Shown here piece by piece: positions 17,536 to 26,122 of a DNA stretch of 64,000 bases (the stretch's first letter is position 1; every line of letters starts with the position of its first letter). Made by a program: the position numbers and the translations under genes. The DNA comes from Shewanella cyperi (GTDB taxonomy: Bacteria > Pseudomonadota > Gammaproteobacteria > Enterobacterales > Shewanellaceae). Below the pieces are notes generated by a model. The model was not told the DNA's origin and searched no databases. It worked only from the letters and a program-made list of their open reading frames with translations. The stretch lies in assembly GCF_017354985.1 (NCBI RefSeq), contig NZ_CP071501.1, forward strand, positions 2,499,501 to 2,563,500. Direction: 5' to 3'.

Positions 17536-18459
17536 TTATTCCAATTTCAAGCGGGCAAAATAGACCGAAGTTTTGCCTTCGTGGGTGGAGTAGTAGCTGA
17601 CCAGCAGGGAATCCTGCTCCAATACCACACCGGCATAGCTGGTATCGCCGCCGGAAGGCAGACTCAGCAATTCGCACACATGACCCGTGGTCTCGCAGAT
17701 CTCCACCAGCGCCGTGCGCACTTTGTCATCATAAAGCCGCACGACCGCCATCAATTGCCCCCGCCAACGAAAAGCAACCGGACCGCCGATGCGACAATCC
17801 AGCTCCAGCCATTGCCAATCCTTGTAGGGCGCAGTGGATTTGCCGAGCAGCCCGAGTTTCCGCTCATCCCACACGGGATCCCGCCTGAGCAGGCACAGGG
17901 CCGCATTATCTTCAAACAGCATGGATGACTCGTTGACGTAGCCCTGGTTCGACAAGCACTCGACCCAAACGGAGAACTCCTGGGCTCTAAGGGGCTGCCC
18001 TTCCCCAAGCGGAGCCCGGTACAATCGCACATCTCCATCCGGGCCGGGTCTGTAACCGACGCCATAATAACCATCCGCCCCACGGCTTACCCGCCACAGC
18101 CAGTAGCCGTCATCAGCCAGCAATTCCGCCTCGCCCCAATGGATAGCATCGGCAGAAGACCAGAATAAAGATCTGCATGGCTGCTCACTCCGTAATACCG
18201 CACTGAAGATGTATAGCCTGTCACAGGCCACAAGCAACTTGCCATCCCGTAAATCACCACCTTCAAAGGTCAGCCGGGCGACGCTGTGCCAATTTTGTCC
18301 TTCGTCACTGGAGCACAGCAACCGCAAGGCTCCATCGGGTGACACATGGGTGTCGCCTTCGCGCAGCACGCAATAGAGCTGACCGCGAAAACGAACCAGA
18401 TCGGTAAAGGCGTTATGCTCCGCCTTGTCCCAAATCTTTTGCACTGACAGAATCTTCAT
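17536..18459 (-). CDS. Asp-box (BNR) beta-propeller protein, sialidase/glycosidase-like
   Basis: About 307 residues from MKILSVQKIWDKAEHNAF. One clear Asp-box, SSDEGQNWHSV (S-x-D-x-G-x-x-W), and a second degenerate one (FWSSADAIHWGEA) mark a sialidase-type propeller. The whole protein reads as short beta-strand repeats. No signal peptide, so it is probably cytoplasmic, which is unusual for sialidases acting on external glycans. Conserved basic residues expected for a sialidase active site cannot be assigned by eye, so enzymatic activity is uncertain. ATG at 18459 follows a weak GGGG site; the frame is open to 18552. Convergent with the M14-type gene. Confidence 0.6.
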   Translation of the reverse strand: MKILSVQKIWDKAEHNAFTDLVRFRGQLYCVLREGDTHVSPDGALRLLCSSDEGQNWHSVARLTFEGGDLRDGKLLVACDRLYIFSAVLRSEQPCRSLFWSSADAIHWGEAELLADDGYWLWRVSRGADGYYGVGYRPGPDGDVRLYRAPLGEGQPLRAQEFSVWVECLSNQGYVNESSMLFEDNAALCLLRRDPVWDERKLGLLGKSTAPYKDWQWLELDCRIGGPVAFRWRGQLMAVVRLYDDKVRTALVEICETTGHVCELLSLPSGGDTSYAGVVLEQDSLLVSYYSTHEGKTSVYFARLKLE

Positions 18460-18518
18460 CGCAGCCCCACTGTGATAACAGTTTGTTCCTGAAACGCTAT
18501 AAGGCTTTATATAACACA

Positions 18519-18543
18519 AAAGGCCGCGAGCGCGGCCTTTTGA
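18519..18543 (-). terminator. Terminator after rluB (minus strand)
   Basis: AAAAGGCCGCG / CGCGGCCTTTT, an 11-base near-perfect palindrome about 30 bases past the rluB stop. Confidence 0.85.
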
Positions 18544-18572
18544 CAGTGACAATTAACTGGAAGAAGAAGCTG

Positions 18573-19451
18573 TTAGCTGCGGGTGCGGGTTGGCTTGGGC
18601 TTGCCGGAAGCACCTGTCACCTTGTGCTTGCGTACCGCACGGCGGATCTTGGCGCTGCGCACCTGGGCGCGGGCCACGCTGTGCTTGTCGGTACCCAGCA
18701 TGGAGCGGGTTTCCGGCTCCAAACCTGCCAGTTGACGCAGGTAGTTGACCTGCTCCAGCGGCAGTTCAATCCAACCGCCGCGAGGCAGGGATTTGGGCAG
18801 TTCCACCATGCCGTATCGCACACGGATCAGGCGGCTGACCTGCACTTCCTGGGATTCCCACAGGCGGCGCACTTCGCGGTTACGGCCTTCTTTCAAACCC
18901 ACGTGCCACCACTGGTTAATGCCTTCACCACCGGCGGCCTTGATATAGTCAAACTGGGCCGGACCGTCTTCCAGCATTACGCCGGTACGCAGTTTTTGGA
19001 TGGTGGCATCGGACACTTCACCAAAGGTGCGCACCGCGTATTCACGCTCCACCTCGTTTGAGGGGTGCATCAGGCGGTTGGCCAGCTCACCGTCGGAGGT
19101 GAACAGCAACAAACCTGAGGTGTTGATGTCCAGACGACCCACAGCCACCCAGCGGGCATCACGCACCTTGGGCAGGCGATCGAACACGGTTGGACGCCCT
19201 TCGGGGTCTTTACGGGAACAGATCTCACCTTCCGGCTTATGGTAAGCCAGCACCCGGCAGATAATGTCATCGGCAGATTTGAGCGACACGGCACGACCGT
19301 CGATACGCACCTTGGCATCGGCTTCTATCCTGTCACCCAGATTGGCAATTTCACCGTCAATACTCACTCGGCCTGCAGCAATCCATGCCTCCATCTCACG
19401 ACGGGAGCCATGGCCTGCACGGGCCAAGACTTTCTGCAATTTTTCACTCAT
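18573..19451 (-). CDS. rluB: 23S rRNA pseudouridine(2605) synthase
   Basis: 292 residues. An S4 RNA-binding domain ([20 protein letters not shown]) occupies about residues 1-60, followed by the RsuA-type synthase domain with the catalytic Asp in [17 protein letters not shown]. The last 40 residues are basic ([13 protein letters not shown]), as in RluB. It isomerises U2605 in the large subunit rRNA. Its start overlaps the end of scpB by 8 bases, so rluB, scpB and scpA form one unit. The scpA-scpB-rluB order is common in gammaproteobacteria. Confidence 0.93.
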   Translation of the reverse strand: MSEKLQKVLARAGHGSRREMEAWIAAGRVSIDGEIANLGDRIEADAKVRIDGRAVSLKSADDIICRVLAYHKPEGEICSRKDPEGRPTVFDRLPKVRDARWVAVGRLDINTSGLLLFTSDGELANRLMHPSNEVEREYAVRTFGEVSDATIQKLRTGVMLEDGPAQFDYIKAAGGEGINQWWHVGLKEGRNREVRRLWESQEVQVSRLIRVRYGMVELPKSLPRGGWIELPLEQVNYLRQLAGLEPETRSMLGTDKHSVARAQVRSAKIRRAVRKHKVTGASGKPKPTRTRS

Positions 19452-20037
19452 GAGTTAACTCTTCTGACTCTGATGGCACTTCGGTCCTCTGACCAAAGAG
19501 TGCCTCCAATGACTCGGTATCGGCCAATGCAGGCAAAGCTGCCAGACTGTCCAAGCCAAAATACGCTAAAAATTCTGAAGTAGTGGCATATAGCGCCGGT
19601 CTCCCCGGTACTTCCTTATGCCCCACCACTCTGACCCATTTCCGGTCAGTCAATGTTTTCAGGGTGTGACTGCTTAAGGCCACGCCCCTGACTTGCTCAA
19701 TATCCCCCCGGGTCACAGGTTGACGGTAGGCAATCACCGCCAGGGTTTCCAGGGTGGCCCGTGAATATTTGGGCGCTTTTTCCTGCCACAGGGTTTGCAG
19801 GTATGGGCTCAGGGTTTCCAGTGTCTGGAAGCGGTAACCACCGGCTACCCGTACCAGATTGACCCCGCGCTCCTGATAATCGATTGTCAGCTCGGCGATG
19901 GCGGCACTGACCCGTTCCCGGGACACGGCAAAGGGCGCCAACACAGTTTCACGCAGCGCCTTGACCGTCATGGGCTTGCTTTGGACAAACAGACAGGCCT
20001 CGATAAGTTGTTTCAGCTGCAGGTTATTGATCTGCAC
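19444..20037 (-). CDS. scpB: Segregation and condensation protein B
   Basis: 197 residues with the two winged-helix domains of Scp[22 protein letters not shown] at the N terminus and a core block [26 protein letters not shown] that is highly characteristic. ScpB pairs with the kleisin ScpA on SMC to form a condensin that compacts and segregates the chromosome. Overlaps rluB by 8 bases and follows scpA by 42 bases. No smc gene is in the window. The presence of ScpAB in an organism of this type, rather than only MukBEF, fits Shewanella. Confidence 0.94.
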   Translation of the reverse strand: MQINNLQLKQLIEACLFVQSKPMTVKALRETVLAPFAVSRERVSAAIAELTIDYQERGVNLVRVAGGYRFQTLETLSPYLQTLWQEKAPKYSRATLETLAVIAYRQPVTRGDIEQVRGVALSSHTLKTLTDRKWVRVVGHKEVPGRPALYATTSEFLAYFGLDSLAALPALADTESLEALFGQRTEVPSESEELTHE

Positions 20038-20079
20038 TAGTAAGCCACCTCACACAACTTCTCGCCACCTCTCGTCGCC

Positions 20080-20868
20080 TCATGCCGCCTTCACATAAAT
20101 GCCGGACAAGGGTTCAGCCTGATACAGCTTCACCAGCATCTCCTTGACCAGTTCCATCAGCGCCAGAAAACTCACCACCACCCCGGCCCGGCCCTCTTCA
20201 ATGCTGAACAGCTGAGCAAAGGGCACAAAGGTCTCGTGATTGAGCTTGGCCAGAATCTCACTCATGCGCTCCCGGGTCGACAGCATTTCCTTGCGCACAT
20301 GGTGATGTTCGCTGGCCTGGATCCGCTGCATCACAGATGCCAGCGCATAGGCCAACTCTTTCAGCGACACATCCGGCGCAATCAGCTCAGGCTTGATGCC
20401 AGGTGCCGGCTGGGCCTTGGCCTGATGCAGATCCCGCTCCAGCCTTGGCAAGGCGTCAAGGGAGAAGGCCGCTTCGCGGATCACTTCATAGGCCTTGAGC
20501 TGCTTAATCAGCCGTACCCTGGGGTCTTCTTCTTCCTCGTCATCCTGCACCATCTTGGGTAACAACAAACGGGATTTTATTTCCGCCAGGGTCGCCGCCA
20601 TCACCAGGTAGTCCGCCGCCAATTCAATGCGGGCCTCGGTCAACAGGTTGATGTATTCCAGGTATTGGGCGGTGATTTCTGTCAGTGGCAAATCCACCAC
20701 GTCGAGCTTTTGTTTGCGGATCAGGTACAGCAGCAAATCCAGCGGTCCTTCAAAGGCCTCGAGAAAAACCTCCAGCGCCTCCGGAGGAATAAAGAGATCC
20801 GCCGGCAATTCCCTGACGGGCTCGCCGCGCACCAAGGCCAATGGCAAACTTTGCTGCACGCCCTGCAC
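20080..20868 (-). CDS. scpA: Segregation and condensation protein A (kleisin)
   Basis: 262 residues. The N-terminal kleisin signature AFEGPLDLLLYLIRKQKLDV and ITAQYLEYINLLTEARIELAADYLVMAATLAEIKSR (positions about 40-115) are clear, then an acidic linker (DDEEEEDPRV) and a C-terminal winged helix with SRERMSEILAKL-type sequence. It bridges SMC heads. The chosen start leaves about 35 residues before the signature, slightly longer than minimal ScpA. First gene of scpA-scpB-rluB; yciO lies 90 bases upstream on the same strand. Confidence 0.93.
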   Translation of the reverse strand: MQGVQQSLPLALVRGEPVRELPADLFIPPEALEVFLEAFEGPLDLLLYLIRKQKLDVVDLPLTEITAQYLEYINLLTEARIELAADYLVMAATLAEIKSRLLLPKMVQDDEEEEDPRVRLIKQLKAYEVIREAAFSLDALPRLERDLHQAKAQPAPGIKPELIAPDVSLKELAYALASVMQRIQASEHHHVRKEMLSTRERMSEILAKLNHETFVPFAQLFSIEEGRAGVVVSFLALMELVKEMLVKLYQAEPLSGIYVKAA

Positions 20869-20957
20869 TCAATTCCCCCGCCAATGAACCCGCGAAATGG
20901 CTCCGGCAAACCGGGCTTTTCGCCAAACGCGCGATTATACCTGAGTATTCAGCACCT

Positions 20958-21578
20958 TTAAAGGAATGGCGTCAGGTCACCTGCGCCTTCACGGATGATC
21001 TCCACCGCATCTTCCGACATGTCGATGATGCTGGTGGGTTTTTCACCCAGATAGCCGCCGTGGAGAATGGCATCCACCTGATGCTCCAGCAGATCGCGGA
21101 TATGCTCGGGATCGGACTCGGCAAACTCTTCCCCCGGCATCACCAGACTGGTGGACATCAGGGGTTCATCCAGGGCATCGAGCAGGGCACGGGCTATGAC
21201 ATTGTCCGGCACCCGGATGCCTATGGTTTTCTTCTTTTCGTTTTGCAGCCGCCGCGGCACTTCCTTGGTGGCCTTGAAGATGAAGGTGTAAGGGCCCGGA
21301 GTGCAGTGTTTGACCAGGCGATAGGCCTGGTTGTCGACCCTGGCGTAGGTGGCAATTTCCGACAGGTCACGGCACATCAGCGAGAAATGATGATCGTTCT
21401 CCATCTGGCGAATGCGCACTATGCGGGTCATGGCATCCTTGTCACCCAAGAGACAACCCAGGGCGTAGCCCGAGTCCGTGGGATAGACGATAACGCCGCC
21501 GCTTTTCAGAATCGCAACCGCTTGGCTGATAAGGCGCACCTGAGGGTTAACCTCATGCACATAAAAAAACTGACTCAT
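20958..21578 (-). CDS. yciO: YciO/YrdC/Sua5-family protein
   Basis: 206 residues from MSQFFYVHEVNPQ. The Sua5/YrdC fold is seen in KSGGVIVYPTDSGYALGC and PGPYTFIFKATKEVPRRLQ, and the IIDMS near the end is typical of YciO. YrdC proper makes threonylcarbamoyl-AMP for tRNA t6A; YciO is a paralogue whose role in that chemistry is less certain. The ATG overlaps the stop of rnm by 4 bases, so the two are translationally coupled, as in the E. coli yciV-yciO pair. Confidence 0.92.
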   Translation of the reverse strand: MSQFFYVHEVNPQVRLISQAVAILKSGGVIVYPTDSGYALGCLLGDKDAMTRIVRIRQMENDHHFSLMCRDLSEIATYARVDNQAYRLVKHCTPGPYTFIFKATKEVPRRLQNEKKKTIGIRVPDNVIARALLDALDEPLMSTSLVMPGEEFAESDPEHIRDLLEHQVDAILHGGYLGEKPTSIIDMSEDAVEIIREGAGDLTPFL

Positions 21579-22435
21579 GATATTGTTCTCCACCGGTCTG
21601 ATCCCCAGATCCAGTTAACGCCTTGAGGCTGAAATAAATTTTTCCCCAGCTCCACAAAACTGCCGGGAAAATGAAAATCGCTGCCAATGGACCCCAACAG
21701 GCCATTGAGATGGCTGAGGGCAACCAGGTTGGCCCTGTCTTCCAGGGTCTGCTGCCCCAGCACCACTTCCATGGCATCGCCACCGGCTTCCTTGAATTCC
21801 CGCACCAGCTTTTTAAGCCACTTGGCCGAGAGTTTGTAACCGCTGGGATGGGCCAGCACAGCCACCCCACCGGCGGCGTGAATAACGGCGATGGCCGAGG
21901 CCATATCACCCCAGTTGTTCGGCACATAGCCCGTCTTGTTGCGGGCCAGAAAACGCTTGAACACCGAGGCCATATCCGGCGCAATGCCTTTTTCCACCAG
22001 CACCCTGGCGTAGTGGCCCCGGCTGATGGCGGCGTTGCCGGCCAGCTCCCTTGCCCTGTCGTAACAGCCCTCGATGCCGGCCTTGGCAAGACGCTCACCT
22101 ATTTCTCGGGCCCGCACCTCACGCAACATGCGTTGCTGCTCCAGGAAGGCCAGCAGTCGTGAGTCCTGCCGGTCAAGATTCAGCGCCACTATATGAATAT
22201 CATAGCTGTGCCAGCGGGTAGAGATCTCCACTCCATCTATCAGCACCAGCGGTCGCTCGCTGGCATCATTGAAGCCATGGGCCTCGTCCAGTCCGGCAAC
22301 AGTGTCATGATCTGTGATGGCCAGCATTTGCACGCCCATGGCCTGGGCTCGGGCAACGACATCGGCCGGCGCCAATTGGCCATCGGATGCTGTGGTGTGG
22401 CAGTGCAGATCTGCCAGAATGGATTCTGTTATCAT
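21575..22435 (-). CDS. rnm: PHP-domain 5'-3' exoribonuclease Rnm (RNase AM, YciV/TrpH)
   Basis: 286 residues of PHP metal-dependent phosphoesterase: DLHCHTTASDG, ITDHDTVAG, a metal-ligand Glu in DGVEIS, VLAHPSGY and GSDFHFPG carry the metal ligands. The E. coli homologue trims 5' ends of rRNAs and degrades oligonucleotides and pAp. Divergent from the trp operon, the classic location that gave the name trpH. Promoters for both must share the 147 bases between 22436 and trpL. Confidence 0.92.
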   Translation of the reverse strand: MITESILADLHCHTTASDGQLAPADVVARAQAMGVQMLAITDHDTVAGLDEAHGFNDASERPLVLIDGVEISTRWHSYDIHIVALNLDRQDSRLLAFLEQQRMLREVRAREIGERLAKAGIEGCYDRARELAGNAAISRGHYARVLVEKGIAPDMASVFKRFLARNKTGYVPNNWGDMASAIAVIHAAGGVAVLAHPSGYKLSAKWLKKLVREFKEAGGDAMEVVLGQQTLEDRANLVALSHLNGLLGSIGSDFHFPGSFVELGKNLFQPQGVNWIWGSDRWRTIS

Positions 22436-22521
22436 GGCGCCATTGTACTTGAATTTACTTGCAAAAGCTTGGTCATATCACAGTTTATCCTGCCAACCCG
22501 CCGTTCATGACAAATATTCAA

Positions 22522-22555
22522 TTGACAATTATCCGGTGCTGGGTTTTTCTATAAG
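22522..22555 (+). promoter_or_regulatory. Probable trp promoter
   Basis: A consensus TTGACA at 22522-22527 and TATAAG at 22550-22555. The 22-base spacing is longer than usual; TTTTCT at 22545-22550 would give 17 bases but is a poor -10. A start near 22561 would give a leader of about 22 bases before trpL, similar to E. coli. No E. coli-type TrpR palindrome is evident over it; a TACTTG direct repeat with 10-base spacing lies at 22446-22461. Confidence 0.5.
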
Positions 22556-22582
22556 CCAACACAAGTAAGGTATCGATTTCAC

Positions 22583-22666
22583 ATGAACCGGATTTTTCCA
22601 GCCCTTTTGGGCAACGCACTTCTGATTAACTGGTGGTGGCACTTCCCCAACTCGCGGGTGGTGTGA
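22583..22666 (+). CDS. trpL: trp operon leader peptide (27 aa) with three tandem Trp codons
   Basis: ATG at 22583 opens a 27-residue peptide starting MNRIFPALLGN and containing NWWWHF: three consecutive TGG codons at 22631-22639 (residues 17-19), ending with TGA at 22664. The position between the trp promoter and a hairpin terminator 120 bases before trpE makes the identity secure. AAGG lies upstream (22567-22570). Three adjacent Trp codons would stall a ribosome when charged tRNA-Trp is scarce. Confidence 0.93.
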   Translation: MNRIFPALLGNALLINWWWHFPNSRVV

Positions 22667-22730
22667 CTCTCTGTGCTTGTGTGAAAAGTAACAGGATTCG
22701 ACAAAAGGCCCGCAGATTGCGGGCCTTTTT
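22654..22730 (+). terminator. trp attenuator: antiterminator and terminator hairpins
   Basis: The terminator is AAAGGCCCGC-AGATT-GCGGGCCTTTTT at 22704-22730. The 5' arm contains CCCGC (22709-22713), which can instead pair with GCGGG at 22654-22658. That upstream copy lies about 15 bases past the Trp codons and just before the trpL stop. A ribosome stalled at Trp leaves GCGGG free to form the antiterminator; one that reaches the stop covers it and allows termination. The pairing was drawn by eye. Confidence 0.8.
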
Positions 22731-22788
22731 CATTTGGGTCTGCAACAGGCATCAAGTATCGCAGCCCTGGCTGCCAAAGGGATAAGCA

Positions 22789-24411
22789 ATGCAGAAACAG
22801 ACAATGTCGCCGCAACAGACAGTGCTGAAACAGACAGTGCCAGGGAAAACCCTCGCCAGACTGGTCAAGCAGCACCGGATGCTGGATTACAGCGATGATC
22901 CGCTCACCCTGTACCAAAGCCTCACGGGGGATGGTGCCGACACCCTGCTGCTGGAATCGGCGGAAATCGACAGCAAAGATCATCTCAAGAGCATCATAAT
23001 GACCGCCGCGGCGCTGAGGATAACAGCCCGAGGATACGACATTACTTTCGAGGCCCTGAGCAATAACGGCGCCCAGCTGTTGCCCCGCCTGCAAGCCCAT
23101 TTCGGTGCCCAATCGCACCTGTTGGGGCAATGCCTGACAGTGACCCTGGCAAGACCCGCCGCCGGACTGGATGAAGACAGCCGCCTCAAGGCAGGTTCCC
23201 CCCTGGATGCCCTGCGCACCTTGCTGTCCGGCATAGATTGCGGCGCTGATGTTAACGTGGCCCCCGCCTTTGAAGATTTGTTTCTCGGTGGCGTATTGGC
23301 CTACGATCTTATCGACGCGGTGGAGCCGCTCCCCCAGGTAAAAGCCAGCGCCAACACCTGTCCCGATTTCCTGTTCTACCTGGCCGAAACCCTGATTTTG
23401 GTGGATCACCAAAGTCGCAAGGCCGAGCTTATCAGCGCCCAATATGCCTGCGACACGGCCGCGGATACCAAGATTGCCGCAGAGCTTGAGACCCAGTGTC
23501 AGGCCATACTGCAACAATGCGCCGAACCTGTGAAGCTGGCGGAACTCAAACCCGTACAGGCCGACGTCAGGGTGGATGTCAGCGACGAGGCCTTTATGGC
23601 CAAGGTGGACGCTCTCAAGCAGCACATCATTGCCGGGGACATATTCCAGGTGGTGCCGTCCCGCAGCTTCAGCCTGCCCTGCCCCAATCCCCTTGGTGCC
23701 TACCGGGCACTGAAACGCAGCAACCCCAGCCCCTATATGTTTTACTTCCGGGGTCCCGACTTTACCCTGTTCGGCGCCTCCCCCGAGAGCGCCCTCAAGT
23801 ACCAGGCCCATAACAATCAAGTGGAAATCTATCCCATCGCCGGTACCCGCAAGCGCGGTAAAAAAGCCGATGGCGAGATTGATTTCGATCTCGACAGCCG
23901 CATCGAGCTGGAGCTTAGACTCGACAAAAAGGAGCTGTCCGAGCATTTAATGTTGGTGGACTTGGCCCGCAACGACATAGCCCGCATCAGCGAAAGCGGC
24001 ACCCGCAAGGTGGCTGAGCTGCTCAAGGTCGACAGATACAGCCATGTGATGCACCTGGTGAGCCGGGTCACGGGCTCATTACGAAACGATCTCGATGCCC
24101 TGCATGCCTACCAGGCCTGCATGAACATGGGCACACTCACGGGAGCCCCCAAGGTGCGGGCCTCGCAACTTATCCGCGAGGTGGAGCAGCAAAGGCGCGG
24201 CAGCTACGGCGGCGCCGTGGGTTACCTTAACGGTCTGGGCGACATGGATACCTGTATTGTTATTCGCTCGGCCTTTGTCAAAGACGGCCTGGCCCATATT
24301 CAGGCCGGCGCCGGGGTGGTCTATGACTCAGATCCCAGGGCCGAGGCCGAAGAAACCAGTCAAAAAGCCCAGGCAGTGATTGCCGCCATCAAGATGGGAG
24401 GTGGCCTGTGA
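22789..24411 (+). CDS. trpE: Anthranilate synthase component I
   Basis: 540 residues. The N-terminal regulatory domain contains LLLESAEI, the LLESx motif that binds tryptophan for feedback inhibition in E. coli/Salmonella TrpE. The chorismate-binding domain includes GTRKRGKKADGEID, ELSEHLMLVDLARND and YDSDPRAEAEET. It converts chorismate and ammonia (from TrpG glutamine hydrolysis) to anthranilate. AAGGGAT precedes the ATG. The TGA stop overlaps the GTG start of trpG by 4 bases (GTGA), so the two subunits are made in a coupled way. Confidence 0.97.
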   Translation: MQKQTMSPQQTVLKQTVPGKTLARLVKQHRMLDYSDDPLTLYQSLTGDGADTLLLESAEIDSKDHLKSIIMTAAALRITARGYDITFEALSNNGAQLLPRLQAHFGAQSHLLGQCLTVTLARPAAGLDEDSRLKAGSPLDALRTLLSGIDCGADVNVAPAFEDLFLGGVLAYDLIDAVEPLPQVKASANTCPDFLFYLAETLILVDHQSRKAELISAQYACDTAADTKIAAELETQCQAILQQCAEPVKLAELKPVQADVRVDVSDEAFMAKVDALKQHIIAGDIFQVVPSRSFSLPCPNPLGAYRALKRSNPSPYMFYFRGPDFTLFGASPESALKYQAHNNQVEIYPIAGTRKRGKKADGEIDFDLDSRIELELRLDKKELSEHLMLVDLARNDIARISESGTRKVAELLKVDRYSHVMHLVSRVTGSLRNDLDALHAYQACMNMGTLTGAPKVRASQLIREVEQQRRGSYGGAVGYLNGLGDMDTCIVIRSAFVKDGLAHIQAGAGVVYDSDPRAEAEETSQKAQAVIAAIKMGGGL

Positions 24412-25037
24412 AACTTTACCTGCTCGATAACTTCGATTCCTTTACCTACAACCTGGTGGACCAGTTCCGCAGCCTGGGTTATCAGGTGCTCATCTACCGC
24501 AATGATGTGGCCCCCAATGATCTCGCTGCCAAAATCCTCGCCGATGAAACCTCGGCCCTGGTGCTGTCACCGGGCCCCGGCGCTCCCCACGAGGCGGGCT
24601 GCATGATGGCACTGATAGAGCTCATCGCCGGCAAACGGCCGATACTGGGGATCTGCCTGGGCCACCAGGCTCTGGTGGAACACTATGGCGGCAAGGTGGC
24701 CCGGGCTCCGAGCGTGGTGCACGGCAAGGCCAGCCCCACAGAGCACAATGGCCAGGGGATCTTCGCCAATCTGCCAAGTCCGCTGCCCGTGGCCCGCTAC
24801 CACAGCCTGGTGGCGACCCGGGTGCCTGAGTGCCTGCAGGTGATAGCCCAAACCGAGGGTATGCCCATGGCCGTGCTGCACCCCCAGCATCGGGCCCTGG
24901 GTTTTCAATTCCATCCCGAGTCAATCCTGACCACCCAGGGCAGCACCCTGCTGGTGCAGAGCCTGGATTATCTTATGCAAGATACGAAACAAAAAATGAA
25001 GCAGGAAGTGACCCAGACAAGGGAGCAAGCCCTATGA
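24408..25037 (+). CDS. trpG: Anthranilate synthase component II (glutamine amidotransferase)
   Basis: 209 residues with a GTG start overlapping the trpE stop. Class I glutamine amidotransferase motifs are DNFDSFTYNLVDQ, GICLGHQALVEHYGG with the nucleophilic Cys, and FQFHPESILT with the His/Glu pair. Unlike in E. coli, TrpG is separate from TrpD. The last about 20 residues (DTKQKMKQEVTQTREQAL) are a polar extension. Overlaps trpD by 4 bases. Confidence 0.96.
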   Translation: MKLYLLDNFDSFTYNLVDQFRSLGYQVLIYRNDVAPNDLAAKILADETSALVLSPGPGAPHEAGCMMALIELIAGKRPILGICLGHQALVEHYGGKVARAPSVVHGKASPTEHNGQGIFANLPSPLPVARYHSLVATRVPECLQVIAQTEGMPMAVLHPQHRALGFQFHPESILTTQGSTLLVQSLDYLMQDTKQKMKQEVTQTREQAL

Positions 25038-26122
25038 CCAATGCCAAGAGCACAGCCGACGTCAGCCCCTTGTTGGAGCGGCTCTATCGGGGCGAGCAAT
25101 TGGATCGCCATCAAACCAAGACCCTGTTCGCGGCTCTCATTGCCGGTGAGCTGGACGAGGTCACCATAGCCGCCCTGCTTATCGCCCTCAAAGTCAGGGG
25201 CGAAACCATTGAAGAAATCTGCGGCGCCGCCGAGGCAATGCGCGAGGCTGCCAATCCCTTTCCCCGGCCGCAGTTTGACAGTGGCATACTCGACATAGTG
25301 GGTACCGGCGGCGATGGCTTCAATACCATCAATATCTCCACCACCGCCGCCTTTGTGGCCGCAGCCGCCGGCGCCAAGGTGGCCAAGCACGGCAATCGCA
25401 GCGTCTCCAGCAAGTCAGGCTCTTCGGATCTGCTGGGCCAGTTCGGCATAGATCTCACCATGAGTCCGACACTTGCGGCCCAGTGCCTTAAAAACTTCGG
25501 CCTGTGTTTCCTGTTCGCTCCCCACTACCATGGGGGCGTCAGGCACGCTGTGCCTGTGCGTGCCAAGCTCAAAACCCGCACCCTGTTCAACCTGCTGGGG
25601 CCCCTGATTAATCCCTGTCGTCCCGAGTATATGCTGCTCGGTGTCTACAGCCCGGATTTGGTCCGCCCCATAGCCGAGGCGCTGCGCGGTCTGGGGGTGT
25701 CCAGAGCCATGGTGGTCCACGGTGCCGGCCTCGATGAGGTGGCACTCCACGGCGACACCCTGGTGTGTGAACTCAAAGATGGTGAGCTGCAGGACTATCA
25801 ACTGAGTCCGGCGGATTTCGGTCTCGCCCCCATTGCCGTCACCGAGCTGGAAGGCGGCGATCCGGCCCATAATGCCGCCATCACCAAGGCCATATTGCAG
25901 GGCCGCGGCCAAAGCGCCCACGCCAATGCGGTGGCCGTGAATGCCGGTTGTGGCATTTACCTGGCGGGGCTCGCCGCATCCCCCAAACAGGGCTTTGAGC
26001 TCGCAAAAACTGTGCTGGCATCGGGCAAAGGCTATGACAAACTCCAGTCACTGGCAGCGACCTGTGAACCAGCCACTGTTGGGCTGGAAGATGAAGCAAA
26101 AAAAGAGGGAAAAGCCCAATGA
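25034..26122 (+). CDS. trpD: Anthranilate phosphoribosyltransferase
   Basis: 362 residues from MTNAKSTADVSPLL. The PRPP-binding glycine motif is DIVGTGGDGFNTINIST, with KHGNRSVSSKSGSSDLL and LGPLINP as further family blocks. It transfers phosphoribose from PRPP to anthranilate. The ATG overlaps the trpG stop (ATGA), which fixes the start; the frame is open much further upstream inside trpG but in a frame that is not used. Ends with a charged tail and a 4-base overlap with trpCF. Confidence 0.97.
   Translation: MTNAKSTADVSPLLERLYRGEQLDRHQTKTLFAALIAGELDEVTIAALLIALKVRGETIEEICGAAEAMREAANPFPRPQFDSGILDIVGTGGDGFNTINISTTAAFVAAAAGAKVAKHGNRSVSSKSGSSDLLGQFGIDLTMSPTLAAQCLKNFGLCFLFAPHYHGGVRHAVPVRAKLKTRTLFNLLGPLINPCRPEYMLLGVYSPDLVRPIAEALRGLGVSRAMVVHGAGLDEVALHGDTLVCELKDGELQDYQLSPADFGLAPIAVTELEGGDPAHNAAITKAILQGRGQSAHANAVAVNAGCGIYLAGLAASPKQGFELAKTVLASGKGYDKLQSLAATCEPATVGLEDEAKKEGKAQ

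Noticed and set aside
22579..23946. Long open frame (455 codons) on the minus strand opposite trpE
   Set aside because: Antisense shadow of a GC-rich gene; its residues show no domain and trpL/trpE on the plus strand are certain.
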